In this document: positions 16,389 through 22,604 of the stretch, piece by piece
Numbering within the stretch: position 1 is the first letter of the stretch
Layout: each line of letters opens with the position of its first letter
NCBI GenBank assembly: GCA_959020035.1
Contig: CAUEQX010000007.1
Location: forward strand, 1 to 28,517
Source of the DNA: an uncultured Collinsella sp.
GTDB lineage: Bacteria > Actinomycetota > Coriobacteriia > Coriobacteriales > Coriobacteriaceae
Direction: 5' to 3'
Length of the DNA stretch: 28,517 bases
Program-made: the position numbers and the translations under genes
The notes under the pieces: model-generated
Told to the model about the DNA's origin: nothing
Database searches by the model: none
Seen by the model: only the letters and a program-made list of their open reading frames with translations

Positions 16389-17255
16389 ATGGCATCGCGG
16401 TATCAGATTGTATGTATGGTGGTCGATTGCGGCAGTCTGAAACGTGCGGCGGACGAGCTGGGCTATACGCAAAGTGCGGTGAGCCAGGCCGTCAAGGCGC
16501 TCGAGCGCGAGCTGGGTACCACGCTTATCGAGCGCGGTAAGCAGGGTGTGTCGCTTACGCGCGATGGCAAGCAGTATCTGCCGTATCTGCGACAGATCGT
16601 AACTGCCGAGGCCGAGCTTGAGGGCAAACGTCAGGAGTTGCTGGGGCTCTCCTCGACTGATATTCGTATCGCGACGTTTACCAACGTGAGTCGTACCGTG
16701 CTGCCGCGCGTGATCCGCGATTTTGGAGCCCTGCACCCGGGCGTACGCTTTACCCTCAAGCAGGGCGATTACACGCGCAACGCCCAGTGGGTGCACGATG
16801 GCGTGGTTGATTTTTGCTTTACGGCACGCGGATTTACCGTTGGGCTCGAGAAGCGCGTGGTCTATCACGACGAGTTGGTGGCATTGTTGCCGGCCGCGCA
16901 TCCGCTGACGGCAAAGGAAAAGGTGACACTCGCCGACCTGGCGTCCGAGCCGTTTGTACTGCTGGATGAGGGTGAACAGAGCCTGGTGCTCGATGCATTT
17001 GCGGCGCATGGGCTGTCGCCGCACGTGACGAGCGAGGTGACCGACGACTACACCATCATGGCGATGGTGGAGGAAGGCCTAGGCGTGAGCATGCTCTACC
17101 GTCGTACTGTGGAGGGCATGCGGGCCGATATTCGCGTACGTCCCATCGTGCACGCCCCCTCGCGCGACGTAGTGGCAGCTTGGCGCAGTTGGGACACCAT
17201 GCCCATCGCCACGAGGCACTTTATCGACTATATGAGCTCGCATATTGTCAATTAA
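16389..17255 (+). CDS. LysR family transcriptional regulator
   Basis: 288 residues. The N-terminal winged helix-turn-helix (about 1-60) has GSLKRAADELGYTQSAVSQA and VKALERELGTTLIERG, then a linker helix, then a two-lobed substrate-binding domain from about 88 (DIRIATFTNVSRTVLPRVI) to 285. GGGGAGG precedes the ATG. LysR proteins bind a small effector and usually regulate a divergent gene, here the DMT exporter at 15328-16230. The effector is unknown; export of the effector itself would fit the pairing. Confidence 0.93.
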   Translation: MASRYQIVCMVVDCGSLKRAADELGYTQSAVSQAVKALERELGTTLIERGKQGVSLTRDGKQYLPYLRQIVTAEAELEGKRQELLGLSSTDIRIATFTNVSRTVLPRVIRDFGALHPGVRFTLKQGDYTRNAQWVHDGVVDFCFTARGFTVGLEKRVVYHDELVALLPAAHPLTAKEKVTLADLASEPFVLLDEGEQSLVLDAFAAHGLSPHVTSEVTDDYTIMAMVEEGLGVSMLYRRTVEGMRADIRVRPIVHAPSRDVVAAWRSWDTMPIATRHFIDYMSSHIVN

Positions 17256-17282
17256 TGACTGGCGTGGCGTTGAGTGCGGTGT

Positions 17283-18665
17283 TTAGCGGGCTGTCGCTTT
17301 GGCTTGGGTGGCGCGATAGGTGCGTGCCGGGTGGCAAAGTAGCACCGCCACGACCATAAAGAACGCCGTGGTGCCCAGGCTGATGGGGTAGACCATCATG
17401 ATGTTCGCAAAGGTGCGGAAGTGCGGGAACACGCAGAACACCCAATAGAAGCGGATGCCGCAGACGCAGATCATGGTGATGAGGGCGGGCGTGAGCGAGA
17501 TACCAAAGCCACGCAGGTAGCCCGACATGTTTTCGTAGAACATGCTAAAGGCGTACGCCGGGAAGATCGAGCACACGCGGATATAGCCGATCGAGACGAT
17601 GTTGGGATCGCTGTTGAACAGCGACAAGATCTCGCGCCCCAGGCCGACAATAACGATAATCGTGGTGAGTGCAACGATACCGCCTTCGACAAGGCAGACC
17701 TTGAGCGTTTTGGTGCAGCGGTCGATCTGGCGGGCACCGTGGTTTTGTCCCACAAAGGTGGTGCAAGCCTGGCTAAAGCTGTTGAGCAGGTTGTAGCACA
17801 CGTACTCCAGGCTCATGGCGGCGCTCGATGCCGCCATGACTTCGGTGCCCAGGCTGTTGATGGCGGACTGGATGATGATGTTGGCGACGGCAAAGACGGC
17901 GCTTTGGATGCCGGCGGGCAGGCCGATCTTGACGATGCGCTTGAGGGCGACGGGGTCGATAGCCAGGTCGCACGGGGTGACGCGGACGGCGGAGTCGGTC
18001 TTGAGCAGGCGGATAAAGAGCGTGGCGGCACTGACGGTGTAGGCGATGGCGGTGGCGATGGCGACGCCCGCGACGCCCCAGTGGAGTACGGGGACAAAGA
18101 TGAGGTCCAGGCCAATGTTGAGGACGGTGGACACGGCAAGCGCCTGTAACGGCATGCGGGTGATGCCGACGGAGCGGAAGATCGCGGCCTCAAAGTTGTA
18201 GAGCAAGATCGAGGGCATGCTGAGCAAAAAGACGCGCAGATAGAGCGAAGCGAGCGGCATGGTCTCGGCGGGAACGTTGAGCGCGGCGAGCATGGGCTCG
18301 GCAAAGATCTCGCCCAGCGCGATGACGATAAAGCCCACGAGTGCCATTAAAATCGAGGTATGGACGGCGCGTTTGACCATGTTCTGATCGTTGCGGCCGA
18401 TAGCGTTGGCGATGACCACGTTGGAGCCAAGCGACATGCCAATAAACAGGTTGAGCATAAGACTGGTAAGCGGAACATTGGAGCCGACCGCCGCCATGGC
18501 GAGGGTTCCCTGGTCGCCCGAGAAGTTACCGATAATGACCGTGGCGATGAGGTTCGACAGCTGCTCCAAGATGCTCGTGGCGGCCACGGGGGAGGCGAAC
18601 AGGGGAATATGCCGCCACAGCGAGCCGGTGGTCATGTCAATGTGCTTAGATACGGTGTCAGCCAT
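17283..18665 (-). CDS. MATE family efflux transporter
   Basis: 460 residues, normal for MATE. Twelve TM helices in two related halves; the N-terminal MATE pattern is PLFASPVAATSILEQLSNLIATVIIGNFSG (given here only as residues 17-46), with a VGSNVPLTSL segment next, and the second half starts near 240 with LPAGIQSAVFAVANIIIQSAINSLG (245-269). These are sodium- or proton-coupled exporters of cationic drugs or metabolites. The ribosome site (GAGAG) is weak. It is convergent with the LysR gene (27-bp gap), and its promoter region is shared with the repeat element at 18731-18862. Confidence 0.93.
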   Translation of the reverse strand: MADTVSKHIDMTTGSLWRHIPLFASPVAATSILEQLSNLIATVIIGNFSGDQGTLAMAAVGSNVPLTSLMLNLFIGMSLGSNVVIANAIGRNDQNMVKRAVHTSILMALVGFIVIALGEIFAEPMLAALNVPAETMPLASLYLRVFLLSMPSILLYNFEAAIFRSVGITRMPLQALAVSTVLNIGLDLIFVPVLHWGVAGVAIATAIAYTVSAATLFIRLLKTDSAVRVTPCDLAIDPVALKRIVKIGLPAGIQSAVFAVANIIIQSAINSLGTEVMAASSAAMSLEYVCYNLLNSFSQACTTFVGQNHGARQIDRCTKTLKVCLVEGGIVALTTIIVIVGLGREILSLFNSDPNIVSIGYIRVCSIFPAYAFSMFYENMSGYLRGFGISLTPALITMICVCGIRFYWVFCVFPHFRTFANIMMVYPISLGTTAFFMVVAVLLCHPARTYRATQAKATAR

Positions 18666-18730
18666 ACGCTCTCAATCTCTAACATGCTCTTTCGTGCTTA
18701 TTTGCGCAGATGATGATACTCCTAATGCAA

Positions 18731-18862
18731 CCAGTCGGCACTTAGGGACGTTCCTTTTCTGCCGGCAGCTGGGGACACTCCTTGTAGTCATTGGGGACGT
18801 CCTTAAACGACTAGTCATTCAAGAACGTCCCCAATGACTAGGTGGGAAAGGCGTGCGACAAT
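18731..18862. repeat. Composite tandem/palindromic repeat element, copy 2
   Basis: Left edge CCAGTCGGCA (18731-18740) is identical to that of copy 1. Degenerate units follow (AGGGACGTTCCTT at 18744, GGGGACACTCCTT near 18770, GGGGACGTCCTT near 18793). A near-perfect 20-bp stem with one mismatch (18785-18804 with 18821-18840) is followed by GGGAAAGGCGTGCGACAAT, matching the right edge of copy 1 in all but two positions. Like copy 1 it lies between divergent genes (starts at 18665 and 18898). No coding sequence is inside. Confidence 0.83.
18857..18862 (+). promoter_or_regulatory. Possible -10 hexamer (GACAAT) for the methyltransferase gene
   Basis: GACAAT lies 35 bp before the ATG at 18898, at the right edge of the repeat element, in the same context as the hexamer at 6523-6528. 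Confidence 0.4.
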
Positions 18863-18897
18863 GGTGGGCGTTGTGTTGTTCGCGCTAAGGAGTTGCC

Positions 18898-19713
18898 ATG
18901 TTGTTGTGTCCCGTTTGCCATGAGCCGTTGGTGGACAATGAGCGCGGTGCTGCATGCGCGGGCGGACACCGGTTTGACCGTGCGCGCGAGGGCTATCTAT
19001 ACCTCCTACGCTCGTCCAAGAGCGGCGATTCCATGGGCGATCCCAAGTCGCAGGCGCGCAGCCGTCGTGACTTTCTGAACCGCGGATACTATGCGCCGTT
19101 GCGCGATGCGATGGTCGAGCTGGTGCGCGAGCGGGTGTCTGGACGTGCCGCGTCTGCGAACTGCCCCATGACGTTGCTCGATATTTGCTGTGGCGAGGGC
19201 TACTACACCAGCGCCATGGGCGCGGTGCCGGGCGTGGACGCCTACGGTTTCGACCTGGGCAAAGAGATGGTGCGCCTGGCCGCCAAGCGCGGCGATGCGA
19301 CCTATTTTGTGGCCAACATGAAGGATATCCCCGTGGCCGATGGCGCCTTCGATATGGTGGCCGAGCTCTTTGCTCCCTTTAACGAGCGCGAGTTTGCCCG
19401 CGTGCTGGCGCCAGAGGGCTCGCTCTACATCGTGGTGCCGGGTGCCCGTCATCTCTTTGGGCTCAAGGAGGTGCTCTACGACACGCCATATCTCAATGAC
19501 GAGAAACTGCCGAAGACTACCGAGCTCGAGTTGGTCGGAACGCAGCGGGTATCTGCGAATATTACGCTCCAGACCCAGGCCGACATCGAGGCGGTGTTCC
19601 AGATGACGCCGTACTACTATCGCACACGCCCTGCCGACAAAGAGCGACTGGCAAACTTGGACACCCTTCAAACCGACATCGACTTCATCATCGCCGAGTA
19701 CCGCCACAGCTAA
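18898..19713 (+). CDS. rlmA: RlmA-type 23S rRNA (guanine-N1)-methyltransferase
   Basis: 271 residues. The N-terminal zinc site is formed by C4, C7, C20 and H24 (CPVC...CAGGHRFD), followed by REGYLYLL and SMGDPKSQARSRRDFLNRGYYAPL, the RlmA family signature. The SAM-binding domain begins LLDICCGEGYY at 93-103. Enzymes of this family methylate N1 of a guanine in helix 35 of 23S rRNA (G745 in E. coli, G748 for the Gram-positive TlrB type); which of the two cannot be told here. TlrB-type modification affects sensitivity to some macrolides. CTAAGGAG precedes the ATG. It is preceded by repeat element copy 2 and followed by hairpins. Confidence 0.88.
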   Translation: MLLCPVCHEPLVDNERGAACAGGHRFDRAREGYLYLLRSSKSGDSMGDPKSQARSRRDFLNRGYYAPLRDAMVELVRERVSGRAASANCPMTLLDICCGEGYYTSAMGAVPGVDAYGFDLGKEMVRLAAKRGDATYFVANMKDIPVADGAFDMVAELFAPFNEREFARVLAPEGSLYIVVPGARHLFGLKEVLYDTPYLNDEKLPKTTELELVGTQRVSANITLQTQADIEAVFQMTPYYYRTRPADKERLANLDTLQTDIDFIIAEYRHS

Positions 19714-19714
19714 C

Positions 19715-19751
19715 AACCTGCCAAAAAGGGACAGGTTTATTTTGGTAGGTT
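19715..19751. repeat. Short inverted repeat with GGGACAG core
   Basis: AACCTGCCAAAA (19715-19726) and TTTTGGTAGGTT (19740-19751) form a stem with one mismatch around a 13-nt loop containing AGGGACAGG. It starts right after the methyltransferase stop. The GGGACAG core recurs in the palindrome at 28328-28362, so it looks like a member of a small extragenic repeat family rather than the main terminator, which follows at 19768. Confidence 0.6.
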
Positions 19752-19767
19752 TTATCTGGGCAAACGT

Positions 19768-19805
19768 AAAGGGCCGACCGCGGAGATGCGCGATCGGCCC
19801 TTTTT
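19768..19805. terminator. Rho-independent terminator between convergent genes
   Basis: Arms AAAGGGCCGACCGCG and CGCGATCGGCCC form a long GC stem with one mismatch, followed by TTTTT on the plus strand. It serves the methyltransferase gene and, in the other direction with a shorter U-run, the membrane protein gene. Confidence 0.9.
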
Positions 19806-19841
19806 AGTTGCTTGGCTGCAGAGGTTATGAGAAGCGAGCGC

Positions 19842-20243
19842 TTATAGGCGGTCCTTGTTCTCGGCTTTAACGGCGTGTGCCTGCTGAACAAAGAACAGGT
19901 CGTACACCACGATGACAAAGGCGCCAAAGTTGATGGCGTCGCCGCCAAACGCGGGAAGCGTGAGCACCGCTTGGGCAAGCGTGGCGACCGCGGCAACAAT
20001 ACCGAGCTTAAACGCGCCGTCCACCTGCGAAGGCTTGTTGGCGCCCTTGATACCGGCGACGCCTGCGGCAAGGTCGACGAGACCCTTGGCGATAAGCACG
20101 ACCGCTGCGAGCGTGGCGTACGAACCGTACGTGGAATCGAGACCGCCCGTGGCGATACCGACGCCGGCGGTGACGAGGCTGGCGATGCCCAAAACAAAGT
20201 AGATGAGAGCAAGGATTTTGAGAGTCTTGCGAGTGAAGCTCAT
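19842..20243 (-). CDS. Small four-TM membrane protein of unknown function
   Basis: 133 residues from the ATG at 20243, which has AAAGGACC upstream; the longer frame to 20312 lacks one. Four hydrophobic helices lie at about 7-29 (KILALIYFVLGIASLVTAG), 40-62, 75-95 and 100-120, each rich in Ala, Gly and Leu. The N-terminus is basic (MSFTRKTLK). I do not recognise the family. It is convergent with the RlmA-type gene and shares the terminator between them. A TACAAT hexamer on the minus strand (complement of 20311-20316) lies upstream of it. Confidence 0.75.
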   Translation of the reverse strand: MSFTRKTLKILALIYFVLGIASLVTAGVGIATGGLDSTYGSYATLAAVVLIAKGLVDLAAGVAGIKGANKPSQVDGAFKLGIVAAVATLAQAVLTLPAFGGDAINFGAFVIVVYDLFFVQQAHAVKAENKDRL

Positions 20244-20310
20244 GGCTGGTCCTTTCGATACGAGTACGCCAACTTGGCGCACCCAATGTACTGCACATAT
20301 GGTGAAGCAC

Positions 20311-20316
20311 ATTGTA
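20311..20316 (-). promoter_or_regulatory. Possible -10 hexamer (TACAAT) for the small membrane protein
   Basis: On the minus strand TACAAT lies 67 bp before the ATG at 20243. No clear -35. Listed for its match to other -10-like hexamers in the window. Confidence 0.3.
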
Positions 20317-20475
20317 GTTCAACGCGGCGATGCATGCGTTTGAAAGCGCATTGAGCCCGCGCAGCCAAACCCAACCTTTCAAAAAGGAAAGCTGGGCGTA
20401 AGTCAAATCGATGGCAGCGTATGCGCGGCGCTGCGATGATGGGTCCATGGTAAGAGCTGGTCTCAAGGAGGAGCC

Positions 20476-20619
20476 ATGATGTACGGAGCAGGGCAAGTGC
20501 ATGAGCCGCGGTCGTTGGGAAGGCGCATGGGTGATTCTGTGATCGCTGCCGTGTGCACGGGATTGATGGCGGTGCTTTGCATTGGGATGCTGTGGGCCAT
20601 GTCGCATGTGGGACAATAG
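20476..20619 (+). CDS. Putative 47-residue single-TM microprotein
   Basis: A short frame starts ATGATG at 20476 just after AAGGAGGAG (20465-20473), one of the strongest ribosome sites in the window, and ends TAG at 20617-20619. The product has a polar, basic first 20 residues (MMYGAGQVHEPRSLGRRMGD) and then one hydrophobic helix at about 22-42 (VIAAVCTGLMAVLCIGMLWA). I do not recognise it. The following rRNA methyltransferase starts 63 bp later with its own ribosome site, so the two may be cotranscribed. The strong ribosome site and the clean polar-then-TM pattern are the support; conservation would settle it. Confidence 0.55.
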   Translation: MMYGAGQVHEPRSLGRRMGDSVIAAVCTGLMAVLCIGMLWAMSHVGQ

Positions 20620-20682
20620 CGGACGGTTGGGTGCCGACATAAACGGCGCTCGCGTATTCGTTTTGCTTGTTAAGGAGTACCC

Positions 20683-21387
20683 ATGGGCGTCGTCGATCCC
20701 TTTTCTGTTGCTCGGTCCGCGGGGCTTGAGCTAATCGGGAAGTCCGAGGGCCTCACGCTCACCGACGGCACGATGGAGCTGCGTGCCGATTTCACCCGCA
20801 TGCATCCGCGGCTCAAGCAGGGCCGTCTGCGGCAAGAGCTGCTGGTAAAGGCTGCGCGCGCAAAAGGCGTCGAGTGCCCATGGGCGATTGATGCCACGGC
20901 AGGCTTTGGCGAGGATTCGCTGCTGTTGGCGGCCGCGGGCTTTACCGTCGATCTGTATGAGCAGGATTGCGTGATCGCGGCACTCCTCAAGGATGCTTTG
21001 GATCGCGCGGCAGATGATCCGGCGCTTGCGACAGCCGTGGCGCGCATGCGCTTACATGCGGGCGAGGACAGTATTACCGGCCTTCGCCATACAGCTGAGC
21101 TGATCGGGCAGGGCGAGCTCGCGGCTCCCGACGTGGTGTATCTGGACCCCATGTTTCCCGAGCGCACCAAGAGCGCGGCGGTGAAAAAGAAGTTCCAACT
21201 CTTGCATCATCTGGAACAGCCATGTGCCGATGAGGAGACGCTGGTCGAAGCTGCGCTTGCGGCGCGTCCGCGCAAGGTCGTTATCAAGCGGCCGGTAAAG
21301 GGCCCGCTGCTTGCCGGCGTTAAGCCGAGCTATCAACTTGCGGGCAAGGCCGTTCGTTACGATGTTTTGGTGCCGCCGCGCCCGTAG
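20683..21387 (+). CDS. rsmJ: 16S rRNA (guanine1516-N2)-methyltransferase RsmJ-like
   Basis: 234 residues. The SAM loop DATAGFGED is at 70-78, preceded by the RsmJ-type block HPRLKQGRLRQELLVKAA (41-58). The catalytic-site motif LDPMFPERTKSAAVKKK (154-170) is the RsmJ hallmark. Near the C-terminus, VVIKRPVKGPLLAGVKPSY (261 or so bases before the stop) matches the conserved KRP block. RsmJ methylates N2 of G1516 in 16S rRNA in the cytosol. TTAAGGAG precedes the ATG. Convergent with the Zn-ribbon miniprotein gene. Confidence 0.9.
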   Translation: MGVVDPFSVARSAGLELIGKSEGLTLTDGTMELRADFTRMHPRLKQGRLRQELLVKAARAKGVECPWAIDATAGFGEDSLLLAAAGFTVDLYEQDCVIAALLKDALDRAADDPALATAVARMRLHAGEDSITGLRHTAELIGQGELAAPDVVYLDPMFPERTKSAAVKKKFQLLHHLEQPCADEETLVEAALAARPRKVVIKRPVKGPLLAGVKPSYQLAGKAVRYDVLVPPRP

Positions 21388-21435
21388 CTTGCGCGCGATA
21401 GCTGGCGCTCCGTCAGTGCCGTGTCGAAGCGGCGC

Positions 21436-21732
21436 CTATTTCCAAGGGTGCGACGTCAGGTGCCATCCGCCGCAGTATTCGCATTTGTAGCAGGCCAAAC
21501 CGCGCCGCCCGCGGTTTTCGCATTCGGCCATAACGGCCTCGGCCTCGGCGCGCGTGTCGTAACGGTTTTTGCGTTCGCACGACTTGTAGCGCCAGGCCTC
21601 ATCGCGCTCGGCATCCAGGGCGTCGCGGCGCTCGTCTTCGCGTGCAAACAGGTCGCTCATATCGCCGCCGGTGGCAGCGCCCAAAAACTCGCTTTTGGCC
21701 TTTGACCAGGCGGCTCGCTTTTTACTTCCCAT
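21436..21732 (-). CDS. Small zinc-ribbon protein of unknown function
   Basis: 98 residues. The N-terminal half is highly charged and probably helical (AWSKAKSEFLG; AREDERRDALDAERDEAWRY). The C-terminal third carries SCERKNRYDTRAEAEAVM and CYKCEYCGGWHLTSHPWK, a Cys-x2-Cys-x2-Cys/His cluster likely to bind one zinc. Proteins with a YxCxxCGGWHLT ending occur in actinobacteria and their phages, with no known function. I chose the ATG at 21732 because GGAGAGGGG precedes it; a TTG at 21753 is in frame but would lie on top of that ribosome site. Confidence 0.7.
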   Translation of the reverse strand: MGSKKRAAWSKAKSEFLGAATGGDMSDLFAREDERRDALDAERDEAWRYKSCERKNRYDTRAEAEAVMAECENRGRRGLACYKCEYCGGWHLTSHPWK

Positions 21733-21758
21733 CTGCTTCGCGCCCCTCTCCAAACGCT

Positions 21759-21786
21759 GGTATCATTGCCCAATCAAAGTGATACC
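21759..21786. promoter_or_regulatory. Inverted repeat between divergent genes
   Basis: GGTATCA (21759-21765) and TGATACC (21780-21786) form a perfect 7-bp dyad with a 14-bp spacer in the 74-bp gap between the starts of the zinc-ribbon and GNAT genes. It may be an operator acting on both, or may contain the minus-strand promoter; no regulator is encoded next to it. Confidence 0.35.
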
Positions 21787-21806
21787 AATAAACGTGAGGT
21801 CGCCGC

Positions 21807-22298
21807 GTGATGATCAGAAAAACCCTCGATACCGACATTCCCGCCGTCATGGCTATCTACGACGCTGCCCGCGCCTTTATGCGCGCGCATGGCAACGCCA
21901 CACAGTGGCCCGAGGGCACGCCTTCGGCCGAGCAACTGGCTGCCGATATTGCCACTGGTGGCAGCTACGTGTGCGAAGTCGACGGTCGCGTGGTGGCGAC
22001 GTTTGCCTTTTTACCGGGCCCGGACGAGTGCTATGACGTAATTGAGGACGGGCAATGGCGTAGCGACGCTCCATACGCTGTGCTGCACCGTGTGGCATCC
22101 GACGGCACCGTGCACGGTATCGCGGCGGCGATGTTTGCCTTTGCCAAGGAATGCGCCGACCATCTGCGTATTGACACGCACGAGGACAACTTGCCCATGC
22201 AGGGCGCCATCGCCAAGGCGGGGTTCGAGCGTGTCGGTATCGTCTATGTGTCCGACGGCACGGCGCGTGTCGCGTTTGATTGGCTGCGCGAGGCGTAG
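21807..22298 (+). CDS. GNAT family N-acetyltransferase
   Basis: 163 residues from GTG at 21807 (GAGG seven bases upstream); the ATG at 21810 is equally possible. The opening MIRKTLDTDIPAVMAIYDAARAFM is the classic GNAT first strand and helix; VVATFAFLPGPDE (about 59-71) is the central strand; HRVASDGTVHGIAAAMFAFA (93-112) is the acetyl-CoA motif A in a variant form with VHG; DTHEDNLPMQGAIAKAGFERVGIV (123 onward) is the motif B block. It transfers an acetyl group from acetyl-CoA to an unknown amine. It is followed closely by a terminator, so it is a single-gene unit. Confidence 0.88.
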   Translation: MMIRKTLDTDIPAVMAIYDAARAFMRAHGNATQWPEGTPSAEQLAADIATGGSYVCEVDGRVVATFAFLPGPDECYDVIEDGQWRSDAPYAVLHRVASDGTVHGIAAAMFAFAKECADHLRIDTHEDNLPMQGAIAKAGFERVGIVYVSDGTARVAFDWLREA

Positions 22299-22332
22299 GA
22301 GCCAAGGCACGTATCATCACCCAGCTCAAATA

Positions 22333-22360
22333 AAAAATGGCCCCGAGTGGGGCCATTTTT
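22333..22360 (+). terminator. Rho-independent terminator after the GNAT gene
   Basis: AAAAATGGCCCC (22333-22344), loop GAGT, and the perfect complement GGGGCCATTTTT (22349-22360). The terminal U-run is part of the stem. Confidence 0.93.
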
Positions 22361-22604
22361 GGTAAAACGCGTCGTTGTGGGACTCGCATTGTTACCGCCC
22401 CAGATGAACCCGGGCAGACAAAAAGGGGAGGTGCCGGCTTTCGCAAGGCGCGAACCTACGAAAATCGCCGCGCGGCAACGCAGGGCGATGAGCTCGGTCG
22501 GGGGATAGGGCCCGCTTCGCCCGCCGGCCCGTAAATTGTATCATCCAGTGTGGAACGAGGATGCCCGTTGTCGCGTGCGATGGGCTTGCAATAAGAGGAG
22601 AGCC
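22361..22604 (+). other. GC-rich leader/intergenic segment before the TetM-like GTPase gene
   Basis: This is the larger part of a 306-bp gap with no supported gene. After the terminator it contains a G/C-rich tract (about 22400-22530) with several short dyads, for example around 22510-22530, but I cannot assign it to any known RNA family. A 34-codon frame at 22403 has no ribosome site. A promoter is likely at its right end (see 22516-22544). Confidence 0.5.
22516..22544 (+). promoter_or_regulatory. Likely promoter of the TetM-like GTPase gene
   Basis: -35 TTCGCC (22516-22521, weak), 17-bp spacer, and -10 TATCAT (22539-22544). The start of transcription would fall near 22551, about 55 bases before the ATG, which leaves the GC-rich tract upstream of the transcript. 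Confidence 0.45.

Noticed and set aside
22403..22507. 34-codon leader peptide before the TetM-like gene
   Set aside because: No ribosome site before the ATG and basic, low-complexity composition; it also lies upstream of the likely promoter.
22361..22535. SRP, 6S or tmRNA gene in the GC-rich segment
   Set aside because: None of the defining sequences of these RNAs could be found on either strand by eye.
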